Origin: Chelydra serpentina
Taxonomy: Eukaryota > Chordata > Testudines > Chelydridae
Assembly (NCBI GenBank): GCA_037349315.1
Contig: JBAIAC010000059.1
Coordinates: 7,590,001-7,654,000, forward strand
DNA length: 64,000 nt
Direction of reading: 5' to 3'
Of the stretch, positions 1 to 12,450 are shown one piece after another. Both the position numbers and the translations under genes were made by a program. Numbering within the stretch: the first letter of the stretch is position 1; each line of letters starts with the position of its first letter. The notes beneath the pieces were generated by a model. That model did not search any database. It was not told where the DNA came from and was given only the letters and a program-made list of their open reading frames with translations.

Positions 1-1872
1 GTGGACATGACCTAAGAGTGTGACTATTTCCTTAAGGTAGATCCTGCTCATGGAAAAGGGCAACATGCGTGGAGCAGACAAACCCCCGCTCCTATACTGT
101 TGCAGTAAATGGACATACATGTTGGCAGAACTGTAAATTCATCTGTCCAGTACAATAACGTACAGACAGTGGAACCCGATGCAGGGCAAGGAGAAACTGT
201 GTAATCCTCTTAACAGTGATAAATGGAATAAAATGAATTCATTGCTTAACACTCAACAGAGGTGGAACTAGTAAATGTGCCACCCAACAACATGAAGAGA
301 CAAGCAAACCCAAGAACAGTGACAAACCAAATACGGCACCATGAAGAGTACTTGTGCACAAAGTGCCGTCAAACCATCCTCCAGATACAAAGACTTCATA
401 CTGAATGAATGGTAAATCATTGACCCTCCCAAAGTAAGTCAATTGTTGCAAAAATTCTGTTAAGTACTATTCTAGTATTTGCTGTATTATGAAGTTTTAT
501 TACACAACCACATTTTGTTACTTAGGCATACTGTCTTAAACATGACAAGGGGATGTTACGAGAGACTGCTTCCCACCCATAAGAGAGAACAGAAGCTAGA
601 ACCTCTTAGTCTGCACCAGGTCAGAGGGCAGATCAGTGACAAAAGCTAAGGAAACATTCAGTGCAACAGCCCTGTTTGTAACATCTCAGATATATGGAAT
701 GAAGCTCTATTACTGAAAGCCTGAGGGATCTGTGTCTTATTGACAGAACCAGAACAATTGGCAAGGCTTCCTAGACTCTGTTACTTTTCAGAGACAAAGC
801 TAAACTAAAATGGAAATTTAGAAACAAAGCTAGTCATGGAAATGTACTGAGAAACTCTGTATATCGAGTAGCACACCTATATCAGTGTTCTAAACTGCTT
901 AAGCTGGGAAATGTATTTTCAAACACAACAGTTAACACATTCTGTATTGCATGTGTAGGATTTGATACTAAAAACCAGTTGGCTATTTCCAGCCTGACAC
1001 CCAATAGTAAGCTGGAAATTGCAGTTTGCAGTCCTTTCTGCTTGTGGCCAGGCATCTGAGCTTTTATGATTTAATCTGCACTGGAGGAGGTGGAATTCCA
1101 GTTTTCTTGGTAACTGGAGGAATGTATGCTATCCAAGTCCCTGGGAGTCTTTTCATTTTGTGTACATTGTTGTTTTTATATCTTCAGCATTTGGTTGCTA
1201 TCACGAAAAGCAGAGAGGTTTCGTTCAGTTTATAAGGAGGATGCCTTCCTTTGAGGAACAGCACCTTTTGAAAATCTAATGTAGGCAAGTCAGTTTCTGA
1301 GATGGTATACAGGTGCAGAGCAGTGATATAACTGCAAGGTAGAAGGAAGATGCTTGCTATTTAACATGCCTCATGAGCGAATTTATCCTGCTCCTCTGTA
1401 TCCGTTAGTAGTGTTTTCAAAGCGTTTGAAGTGCACCATCATTTCCAGACCTAATACATGATCAAATGTCATGTTGTAAGTGCTGGGACCAGATCCTGCC
1501 TGGAACGGTGAATCTAAAGGCTCAAAAATCAGATGGTAAGGAAAAAGAATCAAACATTTATTTATTTTAAAAGCAAAAGGGTTTTTTAGACAATTTGGGG
1601 GATTTTTTAGGTTTTTTGACTCACGATTTTTTGTTAATGTTTCATGTTAGCAATACCTATCTATTAGTTAAAGCATTTAACACTCAACCTTGCTACATCT
1701 GAACCCCAAACTGGGGTTTTTCTATGCACTGGGGTTTCCTTCCACTTTCCATTCCTTTATTTGTTCTTTACTTTGTTTCTTTACTCAGAACCTTTCTCCA
1801 CCATGACAGTCGCTCACTCTCATAGTTCCCTCTGACTTTCAGTTCCCACTTTACATCTCTTACATCTCTTAC
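1..1872. other. Intronic sequence, no gene seen
   Basis: Moderately AT-rich unique-looking sequence. All frames are under 85 codons and show no family. T-rich runs at 1579-1635. No repeat with confident ends. Confidence 0.6.
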
Positions 1873-2049
1873 GCCGCTTCCTGCAGCCCCCATTGGCCTG
1901 GAATGGCCCCCACTGGCCTGGAACGGTGAACGGTGGCCAGTGGGAGCTGCGATCGGCCAAACCTGCGGACACAGCGCGTGTAAACAAACCGGCCCAGCCC
2001 GCCAGCGGATTTCTCTGATGGGCCGCGTGCCGAAGGTTGCCGATCCCTG
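1873..2049 (-). mobile_element. hAT-type MITE fragment
   Basis: On the minus strand it begins CAGGGATCGGCAACCTTCGG, a typical hAT MITE end, then continues through a GC-rich core with gccagtgggagctg and ccattggcctgg, also found in the element at 19060. The other end is missing, and no duplication is visible. Confidence 0.65.
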
Positions 2050-3462
2050 CTCTACTGCATGTGCTAAAAGCCATATGGCTATTGACTGTGCTCTACAGCC
2101 TTAACTATTACTCTCTAAGTGCTCTCAGTGCCACTACATGGGACAGAACACCACACCCAAGAGGTGTGAGGTGTGTGGGTTACATGTACTCCATACGATC
2201 TCAGGCCAGCTGGTCTAAGTTGTAATTGCTGTGAGTCTACAGCAGCTGAAGATCTAGCCCTTGATAGTTTGGGCCTTCCAAAATAGACTCTAGTAAGGTG
2301 CTGTAATTTGAATTTTTTTCTCTTTTGTAGCAGACTGTGGACAGATGAAAGGGGTTGAAAATTCCTTAAAATAGCTATTTGCTGATGCTTTATCATCAAG
2401 AGGGACACTGATGTTATCCTACAATTTTCAAGCTTCCTTTTCTTTAAAAAAGTGGCCTCCTGTATTGCTCAATGCTAGTATTTTCAAAGAGCCAATGGGA
2501 GTTGGGTCTGGATCAACCTCTTAAGACCATGAACAACTGGGCATTCATTAGAAGAACTTTCAGGTTGCCCTGTTTACTTCAGGGACTGGCCTGGCCAGAA
2601 TCAGGAGAGCATGAAGATGTGCAAGTCCATCCTCCCCACGGTGATAAGCTCAGTTTAGCCCAACCAGAAGATCTAGTTCCCTATGGCTGCTGTCACATAC
2701 AGTAATAACTGAGCAATGAGGGAAAATGGCAAAGTTATGTAACATAGGGAGTAGACTGGAGTCACGCATAATTTAACTTCATGTGTTATTAAGGAAGACG
2801 AAACTGCAAAACTTTATGAAAGACACTCAGGAAAGGTGTTTTTATCTTGATTCATCTTGCCAGTGGGAAGGAATGTGTGAAAGCAGTTTGCATCATAATG
2901 AGGAGCCAGATATGGAATATATTCCTCTTTCCTGAAAAACCTCGACAGGTATTAAAAGAAAAGGAAGGGGCTCAGTTTAACTGTCAGGCAGAGCACCACA
3001 GCGGGACCGCCGATTTATTGAGTGTTAAATGTCAGTATCAATGTAATAAAGATGGTACACAGTAGGTAATAAGCACTTTCCAGACGAGGAACCACTTTCA
3101 ATAAGTTGTCAACCTGTCTGGCGCTATGAATTATTAAAAAAAAATGGGGGGCCGGAAACATATTCTGAGCTACTTGTCTTACAGAAGCTGCAGCAGAGAG
3201 CTGGTGGATTTTGATGACTTACCAGTTTGTGATGGGGTCTGAAATCCCATCCTATCTCAAATGTAACACATCACCTTTTTCTTTAACAAGGGAGGCATTA
3301 CTTCAGAGTCCTTCCTTAAAACTCAAGTGGACAGAATATGGGGCTAGATCCTGCAGACTTTACTCAGCACATCTACCTTGTCTGAGGGTTTCTCTGACTT
3401 CAGCTGATAATGGCCTCCAAGGGCTTCAAAGCAGTGCCCAGGCCATCCCCACCACAGCACAC
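2050..3462. other. Intronic sequence, no gene seen
   Basis: No recognised repeat or exon. An A-run at 3136-3143 and a 164-codon frame starting at 3211 exist, but that frame only opens out in the CpG-rich hAT element downstream. Confidence 0.6.
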
Positions 3463-3470
3463 CTAGAGGC

Positions 3471-3817
3471 CAGCGATGCTGACTTCCGTCAGCGTCGGTG
3501 GGTGCTGACGCCGGGCCCCGCCCCCGACGCCGGGCGACGTTGCGGGGGCCCGCCCCTGATGCCGGGCCCCGCCCCCGACGCCGGTGACGTTGCGGGGCCC
3601 CGCCCCCCGACGCCGGGTGACGTCACGGGGCCCCACCCCCGACGCCACTGCAACGTCGCCGGCGGCGGGGGCGAGGCCCCGGAACATCGCCCGGTGCTCC
3701 GGTAAGTTGGGCGCGAGCTCCGGGGATGGCGGGGAGTTGCCGGTGGGTGCAGAGCACCCACCAATTTTTCTCCGTGGGTGCTCCAGCCCCGGAGCACCCA
3801 CGGAGTCGGCGCCTATG
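3471..3817. mobile_element. CpG-rich hAT-type MITE, family A copy 1, 8-bp TSD
   Basis: Perfect 8-bp duplication ctagaggc (3463-3470 and 3818-3825). The right end, read inward on the minus strand, is CATAGGCGCCGACTCCG; the left end is CAGCGATGCTGACTTCCG. The interior has tandem cgacgccgg-type units (3500-3650) and an inverted repeat around gagcacccaccaatttttct and its partner (3756-3800). Non-coding; GC- and CpG-rich, so it mimics a CpG island. Shares its right half with 42330-42605. Confidence 0.9.
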
Positions 3818-4313
3818 CTAGAGGCAGGGGGATGGGGAATACTTAGCTTCCCTTTTGACCCACCACAGTGGTGGAAAGGAGCTATAGTATGGGCCAGGAT
3901 CTGACTTTGGTGTGGGAGGCTCTTTTGCCCTATGAAAGGGTGAAGCTTTCTTCATCTAAATGTTAAAGATTTCTATATACTAGCTAAAAAGTGTTCTTGG
4001 AAGCAAGACAGTTGGTGTTGTGGCAAAATGAGTGGGAGCTGAATCCCTGAACATGCATCTCATTGTGGTATAAATCACAGCGTGGCCTTTAATGCCACTG
4101 TGTGTTGACCCTATTTGGGGATGTGTTGTGTTCCAGGACCATCAACCCACTGAAGCATTTGCTCTCAGAGGCAGGGGAAATTGGGATGGAGGATGGAGCT
4201 GGCAAATACCATGGCTGGGTGATGGTCATCATTAAAAGAATCCATTGTAGAGAACCTTGCCAGGTTGTTGCTCCCCTGTCGTTGCTGTGACTGTCAACTA
4301 GCTGAGCCCCAGA

Positions 4314-4512
4314 GGGTATGTCTACACTGCAATTAAAACCCTGAGGCTGGCCTGTGCCAGCTGACTTAGGCTCGTGGGGCTTGGGCTCACGGGACTATTT
4401 AACTGCAGCATGGACATTCTTGCTTGGTCTGGAGCCTGGTCTCTAGAGCCCTCTGAGGTGGGAGGGTACCAGAGCTCTGGCTGAGTCCGAATGTCTACAA
4501 GCGGGTGTTTAA
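4314..4512. mobile_element. Foldback MITE, left part, cut by the LTR at 4517
   Basis: Begins gggtatgtctacactgcaat (4314) and shares ggctggcctgtgccagctga, then gtgggagggtaccagagctc, with the element at 59400. Ends at about 4512 where the 657-bp element begins; the remaining arm is not clear after 5178. Confidence 0.65.
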
Positions 4513-4516
4513 GTAC

Positions 4517-5173
4517 TGTGACAAAGTTCCTCCTCTACCTTGGTGAGTCCTGCGCTTATTGGCGGATTTTGATCGCCTCAGAGATCTTCCCCTCTGGTAG
4601 AACCCACAGTCAAATTCCTCCTGTGTCTGATCAGGAGTTGGGAGGTTTGGGGGGAACCCGGGCCCGCCCTCTACTCCGGGTTCCAACCCAGGGCCCTGTG
4701 GATTGCGGTTGTCTATAGGGTTTCCTGTAACAGCTGCGTGACAGCTACAACTCCCTGGGCTACTTCCCCACGGCCTCCTCCCAACACCTTCTTTATGCTT
4801 ACTGCAGGACCTTCCTCCTGATGGTCTGCTGATGCTTGTACTCCTCAGTCCTTTAACTCTTCTCCCTCTCAACTCCTTGTGTGCCTCTTGCTCCCAGCTC
4901 CTCGCACGCAACACTACAAACTGAAGGGAGCTCCTTTTTAAACCCAGGTGCCCTGATTAGCCTGCCTGTCTTAATTGATTCTAGCAGGTTCTTCTTAATT
5001 GGCTCCAGGTGTCCTAATTAGCCTGCCTGCCTTAAATTGGTTCCAGAAAGTTCCTGCTTGTTCTAGTGCAGCCCCTGCTCTGGTCACTCAGGGAACAGAA
5101 AACTATTCATCCAATGGCCAGTATATTTGCCTTCTATCAGACGTCTGTACCCCACTTGTCTGGGTCTGTCACA
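4517..5173. mobile_element. LTR-like 657-bp element, copy 1, 4-bp TSD
   Basis: Starts TGTGACAAAG and ends CTGTCACA (TG...CA ends with a 7-bp inverted repeat TGTGACA). Flanked by gtac on both sides (4513-4516 and 5174-5177). By eye it differs from the copy at 12451-13107 at about a dozen positions with no length change. No coding capacity and no AATAAA were seen; a tttttaaa stretch at 4934 could be TATA-like. The ends and 4-bp duplication fit a solo LTR, of either a Gypsy element or an old retrovirus. It cuts into a small MITE that begins at 4314. Confidence 0.75.
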
Positions 5174-5177
5174 GTAC

Positions 5178-6628
5178 CGAGAGCGTGTTTCTGGCAGGCC
5201 TAAAAATCCACTTCAAGTTATTCTTCAGTTCATAAAATTGGAAAAATACTATTTAATTTATAAATCCCTCTACACTGCCAGATCATTTTCTCTTTTGAAA
5301 CTTTCTGAGTTGAGGGAAGCATGTAGATTTTTGAGTTTTTGAATACTTGATCTTCATAACACTTTGGAGACAATGCTTAAAAACAAATTGAGGATTTGCA
5401 AAATGTAAATATGAGATATTATGGTATTTATGAAGACTTGTTTCCTAGCACTCAGTGAACTTCTGGATCCTGCATAAAGCTGCTGGAGTATGACTCTTGA
5501 CAGCTTTGCAAAATCCAGCTGATTGTTATGGAGTGAGATTTTTACACAGGTTGGGGCAACTGAATTATGCTGGGTCCTTTTCCATTTCCGTTTCTGGATC
5601 TCATTTAATTTTTCACTCGTTCTCTTTTCTAGATTTAGTTTTACAGCATAAATACCAGGAACAAGAAACACTTGGGGAAAAAAAAGCCCTCTTCTACAGT
5701 ATATTAAAGACATTATTTATTTAAAAGAATCTCAGCTCTCATTCCATACTACCTTATCAATGCCAGTACCAAGTGCTAAATATTAATCAGTTTAGCAGTA
5801 GCCGTAGGCTAGAGTAAGTCCTACATTTTTTTGATTTAAATGTGAAGACATTTCTGTGTCTTAAACAATTTTAGATTGGTTCCCCTGCCCATTCCTGGTT
5901 TTACATAGAAATACTTGAGTAGACTGAGACATATACTGTGCATGGATCATATAACATACATAGCTCATGTACAGTACAGGCTTTTTAAAAGCTGCTTTAA
6001 AAATTAAGTCCTTTGATGATCACACATTTTCTTTTTCCAGGCACTCTATGGGTATCTTTTTACCACTAGAGGACAGGGGGCTATGAAACATATTAGAGAA
6101 AGATTAAGCTTTCCATTAAAGGAAAAAATATGATTCGTATTTAACAATTATGAACCACTGAGTTTCTAGATCAAACTGCTGGCATGTTTAGAAGATGAAT
6201 ATTGGCAGTAAACTGAAGTCATCTTCTGCTGCTGTTTGAACTGTTGAATCAATGTCTAGGCCTCTCTGCCGTAGGAAATCTTGGATCAACATTGTGCTTT
6301 CCTTGCTCCCAGTGGACATCATTAGGAGCACAAATGCAGATGAGCTGCATAGAGTTAGCTAGCCCGTATGTTTGAGGAGAGACTAAGACAGTCTTTCCTG
6401 ATATGTGATACCGAGAGATAGTGGGACTCTGCTGGTACTGTGGGCATCCCCTAAGATGTGGTCCTAGACAAGACATTGATCTGTGGGGTATTGATAGTAT
6501 TAGTTTAGTAGGTATGGGTGGAAATGCTTTGGTATAGCACTAATCCTTTTTTTAAAAAAAATAATACAGATATTAGAGAACAAGCTTAGGCCCAGTCCTT
6601 CAACCCTGATTCCCATAAGCAGAGTTAA
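5178..6628. other. Intronic sequence, no gene seen
   Basis: AT-rich unique-looking sequence between copy 1 of the 657-bp element and the old inverted repeat. The longest frame (5354-5713 minus) has no recognisable domain. Confidence 0.6.
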
Positions 6629-6724
6629 CAGCTTTTTAAAGTCAAGATCACTCTGTGGTGGCATGCTACTCACTATTTTTATGTCAATTGCTGAGGGACA
6701 CTAAATCATTGGGGAAAAGCAGGT
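6629..6724 (+). repeat. Unclassified old repeat, copy 1 (inverted partner at 10792)
   Basis: From cagctttttaaagtcaagat to ggggaaaagcaggt this is a diverged reverse complement of 10792-10889. Shared words include tgtcaattgctgag/ctcagcaattgac and gtcaagatcactct/agagtgatcttgac. Confidence 0.8.
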
Positions 6725-8904
6725 TATTTCTTTGCAAGGTCATGGGGCTGCTCTCATAAATAGGGACTGTTTGCTGACTAGTGTTGCAGGATCCAATAGT
6801 TACCATGGCTAATACTAACCTTCATAATTGCTGTGCTTCCTCAGTTTGGGCCAGATCATCCTCTGATGGTAAAACTTGCAAGAGGGATGTCTGGGGGTGA
6901 AATCTCTTGAGACGATCTCCTCTTAAAGTAGTGAGGGGAAAGGAGGTTTCCTCGTGACCAGAAAGGGCCACTGGGCCCATCTTCACACCTTGCTGATCCC
7001 AGAGGATCCATTTGCATTCAGGCCGTCTGCCTCCACTTGTTCTGTTTTCTGGCCACAGTGGACCACAAGGGAGAATTTTGCGGAAAGGATACTGTAATCT
7101 GTGGGGGATGATATGAATGGTCCTAGCCCTGTTGTTCCCTTCCCTGAAGGGTGCAGCTTGAGGTCCAGGCAGCGGGGGGAAGTGCTGAGGAGGAGATGTG
7201 CGATCCATGTGAAATGGGACCTCCATGCACAGATCTCAGGAAAGCACATCTGGGTCTGTGAGAGGCATGACCCGAGTCACACTGAAATCAATGGAAATAT
7301 TGTCATTGACTTAAGTGGGAGCATAAGCAAGCCTATGGGTCCCCTTATCCCAAGGACTGTACTCAGGCTTCGAGTTCCTTTAAAGTTAATGATAGACTCA
7401 GTTCACACTATTATCATGCAAAATCCATGGCTCCCATAACCTTATACAGAAGGGGAACTGTATGTATCTGAATGTGCATAACAGCCGCTAGCTTACAACA
7501 GGAATTTTCAAAGGAGAATATTGGAGTTAGGTGCCCGACTCCCATTGAAATTACCAGGGAATTGGGTTCCTAACCCTATTAGACTTCTTTGAAAAGCTTC
7601 ACCTGTTTCTTTTTGTGTGTTCTGTCATGACATAAAGTGGCATTTTCTGTGCACCGTTTAGCCAGTATTTATATGTAGGAAAAGGGAAATAATTTTATTT
7701 TCTTGTTCCCAAGTAAGCTCTGTTGTCTTATCTTTTTGCCAAACTTCTCTCCTTGGCCAGTACTTCCTTGGACGTCATTTGATTACACAATTTGTTCACT
7801 CATTTATAGCTGGTAATGTTCCTAACAGTAGTTGCTATGCAGAAACCTAAGCAGATGATAAAATATGAGCCATTTGGCATCATCTTAGTCACTAGTAGTA
7901 ATAAATGTTAAACTTTTTCTTTTAACTAAGATCAATCAATACAGGGTTCTCTACACGGTGCCCTGACATGCTATGACTACTTCTTATTCAGTACTACCTC
8001 TTGTATGGCATGTCTAATGGGGTTTGACGGAATGTTTTAATAAGCAGTGCTGAGTTTTGAGAGCAGGAGCCTGAAAGCTTTGTTAATGTGTGGTGACAAG
8101 ACTTTCTGACTTTTTGGTATTCTAATCGAATTAGGCCAGCTCTTCCGTATGTGACATCCTCACAATTATGACAGCTTCACCCAGGGAAGGAGGATGTGCA
8201 AATGGCTGGCTGATGCTTGGGTGTGCACAAGCATGGTAAAGACTCAGGGCTGGTTTTTGTGGTGTGTCATCTGACAGATGCAACACAGAAGGCGTAGTCT
8301 GAAAGGAGGACAAGCAAAAGTGGCTTTACATCGCCATTGTGCAATCCAGATTCCAGGCTGCTATGGGGGCCCAAATGGGCTCTGGTGTAAGTTAGGCAGC
8401 CTCAGGAGCTGCTCTATTGGCTTCAGCCCAAAATCTTCAAAACACTAAGTGCTACAGCTATTCCCCCCTCCACGTCATGCCTATATGCAAGGGCTTGTGA
8501 GAGTGGGAACACTTATTATGACCTTACACTACTGCAGCGTTGTGGGAATTCTCCTCTGGCACCTTTCAGTTTCTTTACAGGCACTGTATGTCATTAGAAT
8601 AATGTATAGGACCAGAGCAGGGGCTGGGATCTGTCCCCCCACTCTGCAGGTTATACCTTGATGCTTAGGCAGTATGTACAGAACCTTCTTTCTTCAGTTA
8701 ATGCTCCAAACGTGATTATTACTATTGCAACCAGAGTTGAGTAGGAAAGGACCCTGTAAAGAACAAGTTAGAGATCCAAGGAAACAGTTGCTGTATTTTT
8801 CCTTGGAAGAAAGAGAACTCTTCTGAAACAGGCCATTATCTATAGCAGATTCTGTCTGTGTGCCCACTCTACTCACTTTGTGCCACTCAGGAGTGGAGAC
8901 TGAT
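6725..8904. other. Intronic sequence with a faint old-repeat piece
   Basis: A gaaatcaatgg ... cattgacttaagtggga pair at 7280-7320 is a foldback of the old tgacttcaatggga type. Otherwise no supported feature. The overlapping frames at 6822-7439 are on both strands and show no family. Confidence 0.55.
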
Positions 8905-8912
8905 ATTGAATG

Positions 8913-9335
8913 CAGGACTGGCGCGCCCACTAGGCGACCCTAGGCGGTCGCCTAGGGCGCCGGGAGGCAGCTGGCGGTGGCTGCCTCCCGTCCTCTCAGC
9001 TCCGGGGCTGAGCTGGGAGCCAGGGGGCGGCTGGCCGCGGCTGCCGCCCGCTTGCCGACTCCGCGGCTGCCACCTGCCTGCCGGCTCCGCGGCTGCCGCC
9101 CGCCCTCCCGCCTCCGCGGCTGAACCTGGAGCGGGGTGGGGGGGCAGCTGGCCGCGGGCAGGGGGAGGCTGCCGTGGGTGGGGGGGGCTGAGCTTCCGGC
9201 AGGGGGGAGCCGCCATGGTGGGGGACTGGCTGTGGGGGTGGGGTGGGGTTCACTGCGGGGGGGGGGGAGGCGGGCGCACAGGGCCGGTGCAAGGAAGTTT
9301 CGCCTAGGGCGTGAAACTTCCTTGCACCGGCCTTG
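8913..9335. mobile_element. GC-rich hAT-type MITE, 8-bp TSD
   Basis: Direct duplication attgaatg (8905-8912 and 9336-9343; one more shared base makes the boundary ambiguous). Ends CAGGACTGGCGC and, reversed, CAAGGCCGGTGC. Near the ends are palindromes: gcggtcgcctagggcgc at 8943, and gcaaggaagtttcgcctagg with its reverse arm (9289-9330). The middle is G/C-rich with several poly-G runs. The long overlapping frames here are composition artefacts. Confidence 0.88.
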
Positions 9336-9343
9336 ATTGAATG

Positions 9344-11439
9344 CCAAAGCTGGAGTTATGTCCAGCGGGGGAGTCCCCAGCAGGTGCAGAGCTAGATCCA
9401 GAATAGCTTGTCTCTAAGCCCCTCTGTCTCTGCAGCCCTCAGCACAAAGGTTATGTCTGTAACAGGCTGCCTACTTTTCCCACCCCACACTTCATCCAGA
9501 GTATGTATGACGTAGCAGAGAATATGACCTCATATCTCTGTTCACTCCAAACACTCCTCCTTTTTATGTAAATCTTTAGCACTTTTATTGAAATTTGTCA
9601 GCAATGTTACAGTCAAAGGCCTGATTCTCCTTCCATTGTACTGGTTTACTCAGGCCCAAATTCTCTTAGGGTTGATGCTTTTTGAGAACATTAAATCATT
9701 TCTCTGGCTTCCAGTGTGTTGGGTTATTGAAAAATGTGACTATGACTTATTTTTTCTTGAGAGTCAGGAATGCCTGCATAAGTCAGCAAGATATACAAGC
9801 TTCACAAAGAGAAATTAGCCACTAGGAATCAATCCCCAAAATGTTCATGTGTATAAAACATGTTTAAAAATTATTATTTTTAAATAAACTCAAAACAAGA
9901 TGCAATTATGGGACTTTAAAAAAACCAACAACCCTAAAGTTGCGAATGGGCTTGAATTAGACACCCAATCCAATTAAGATTCTCTTAGACTCCTTTGAAA
10001 CTCCAGCCTGTAACTTTTATGTCATGCTTCATACAAATAGTACGCCAGCATATTTTACAGAATTAATAATTAAAGTTGCAGAGATATACATTAGCAGAAG
10101 GAAAGAGAAACTAAGAAATATAGGAGAAGCAACATGTTTCTCATGGAGATTTGAAATACAATGAAAAAATCAAAGAAAATGGAGAAATATACGAAGGCTA
10201 GCCTAGATGGCAAATGTTGCAGAGAAGATTATTGCACAAACAGTGACAATGTAGTGGACAGTCAGGGCCAAAATGAGTGAGGTAAGCTGGAGTGGGTGCA
10301 CAGAAAGTTTTAAAACCACAGGGGGAACTGGAATCTGAAATGAAAGAGAAACCAGCAGAATCATACGTCTCAGTATGGGTGAGAAGGCAGGTCCCAGCAT
10401 TCTGATAGACTTCCAATAACAGATGTATGGAAGAAACAAAGGGACCAAAAAAGCCCCTCACTTACAGTTCTTCAGCTATTTTCATTGCACAAAAAGAAAA
10501 AATACTATTGCATAAGAAATTCTAATTAATAAGTTGACATGTCAGCACCATGTTTTTTAGTGTCAGAGTCCATAGTTTCACAAGTTGCTTTATGGACTCT
10601 TAAAAAGAAACACATTACACCATCAGACTCCTAGAAAACGTATTTCATTCCTTTTATAGATCACTCTTAGTTTTGCAAGGTACAGAATAGATGTTTCAGT
10701 AACTTCTCAGATCATCTCAGGTTTCCTTTTATATTCTAAATTGGTCGGTGTAAATCTAGGGGAAAAAAGATTTGCTGACTGCAAATAAATATACTGCTTT
10801 TCCCCAGTGATCTAGTGTCTCTCAGCAATTGACGTAAAAAATCACAAGTAGTATGCCACCAGAGAGTGATCTTGACTTGAAAGCTGTTTCCTCTGATTGG
10901 TTTTATTAGCTAGATCGTCTGGATAAGGAATGAGTTTAATAATCCTGTTGACTATTAGGAATGCAAAATACTCCTTTAATTTGAACAGAGAACTAAATCC
11001 TAACCTAAAGTCTCAGTCGATAATTTTCCATTATTTTCTCTTGAAGTCTTCCCCTTTATGAAGAGTAAGTACTATGTGATATTTAATGTTTAGACAGAGA
11101 TGAAGGACTTCCATTTTTAAAGTTTAATCCAAAGAAAAGCCCCACCCACATACATTAATATCTGTTTAGTTTATATCTGCACCAGGAATGCATTTTCCTT
11201 CAGACAAGCTCCATAAATAGCTCCAGTTGTTTCTATCCTTTGTTACTGAGGATTGTGGTCTTTGTTTTTTTAAATCTAGGTATAAAAACTTTCTTTAAAG
11301 ACACAAGGGGACGGCCTAAAGCCTTACAATCCAGTTAAAAAAATCAAAGTTTCCTGAAACCATGCATTCAAATGCCAACACCGGTAGAATTAGCCCTGCG
11401 TTCTTCTGAAACACTGCAAATAAATATGTATTCAATTCA
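9344..11439. other. Intronic sequence, old MITE trace
   Basis: ggcctgattctccttccatt at 9618 repeats the terminus of the 60292 MITE. The rest, apart from the repeat at 10792-10889, is AT-rich with no exon or repeat I can name. Confidence 0.55.
10792..10889 (-). repeat. Unclassified old repeat, copy 2 (inverted partner at 6629)
   Basis: tactgcttttccccagtgat ... ctcagcaattgacgtaaaaa ... gtatgccaccagagagtgat ... cttgacttgaaagctg. Aligns end to end with the reverse complement of copy 1 with only small gaps. Confidence 0.8.
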
Positions 11440-11703
11440 GCGTATGTCTACACTGTAGTCCGACGTGCGGTTGCAGCTCATGTACACAAACTTATGCTAA
11501 CTTTACCAGAAATAGCATAGCAAAAAATCACAGTGAAGATGCGGCGGTGCCAGTTTCAATGTGGACTAGCAACATGCGTAGGTGAGTCCCAGGTGTTCTT
11601 GTACAGTCCACTCCGAAGCCTCTACGCTGCTGTTTTTTTGCCACACTGGTGTAGGTACATTTACCTGAATTGCAGTCACAGCTTGGATTGCAGTGTAGAC
11701 TCC
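11440..11703. mobile_element. ~260-bp MITE with GTCTACACTG ends
   Basis: Left end gcgtatgtctacactgtagt, right end (inverted) gagtctacactgcaatcc. Same terminal wording as the foldback elements at 59400 and 62865. The interior has no coding signal. Duplication not determined. Confidence 0.6.
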
Positions 11704-12327
11704 TTGCAGTTTTCATAAGACTGGAGTTTTGCCCCAGTCTTTCTAAAAATATCTCCTTTCTGACCTGAAGTTCGTTAGGTATCTGCCTACCTACTGTCCT
11801 GTATTCTAGAAGTGGCTACATTTCAGTGCTGAAATGATTCCTGCTTCTGCATAGTTTCAGAAGCAGTTTGGGCTTCTTAGGATGAATGATACTATTTAAA
11901 TGTAATATGTTGATTAAAGGAATAGTACTAAAAAGATCTCAAAAAACAAAGACAGGATATAAAATCAGGATAGAAGACATTTGAGTAAATATCTTTGCTC
12001 ATTTTATTTTATTTATTTAGGATCGGTGCTGGCTAGCACAAGAGAACATGCTGTACTTTCCTAGGCTCTGTAGAAGATAATGCATTTTAGATTTGACACC
12101 ACTGCATAACCGATCACTTAATGTAATGCATTGATAGAGTGAGATCATGGAATCCCATCTAGCGGCTCTAATCACTTTTGACTGTATCTAGCTTGGCTCA
12201 GCTGAAAACTGTTCTCTCTAGATCATATGGTGGTACTTCAACCTCAGTGAAGTTTTCGATTGAAGGAAAATATACATCACGAAGTCATTAAATGCCAGCC
12301 ATACAGCCATGTATAACAGTATGTAGA
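11704..12327. other. Intronic sequence, nothing recognised
   Basis: AT-rich, including tttattttatttatttagg at about 12002. No exon or repeat recognised. Confidence 0.55.
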
Positions 12328-12450
12328 ATGAACGAGGAGTACTTGTGGCACCTTAGAGACTAACAAATTTATTTGGGAATAAGCTTTCGTGGGCTAAAAC
12401 CCACTTCATCAGGTGCATAGAGTAGAACATACAGTAGGATATATATATAG
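12328..12450 (-). mobile_element. Penelope-like 3' end, split by an LTR
   Basis: The + strand reads aggagtacttgtggcacctt, agagactaacaaatttattt, then aagctttcgtgggctaaaac. The reverse complement is a widespread 3' tail I associate with Penelope-like elements in reptiles. It runs into a (TA)n tract at 12439-12449 where the 657-bp element at 12451 is inserted, and resumes at 13108. Confidence 0.7.

Noticed and set aside
3480..3800. CpG island promoter
   Set aside because: The CpG density comes from a transposon with perfect target duplication; no exon follows.
3463..3904. Several 100-160 codon frames on both strands
   Set aside because: All lie in the CpG-rich hAT element; stop codons are rare there because of base composition.
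8858..9347. Overlapping Pro/Gly/Ala/Arg-rich frames of up to 149 codons
   Set aside because: GC-rich hAT element with defined 8-bp duplication; frames occur on both strands at once.
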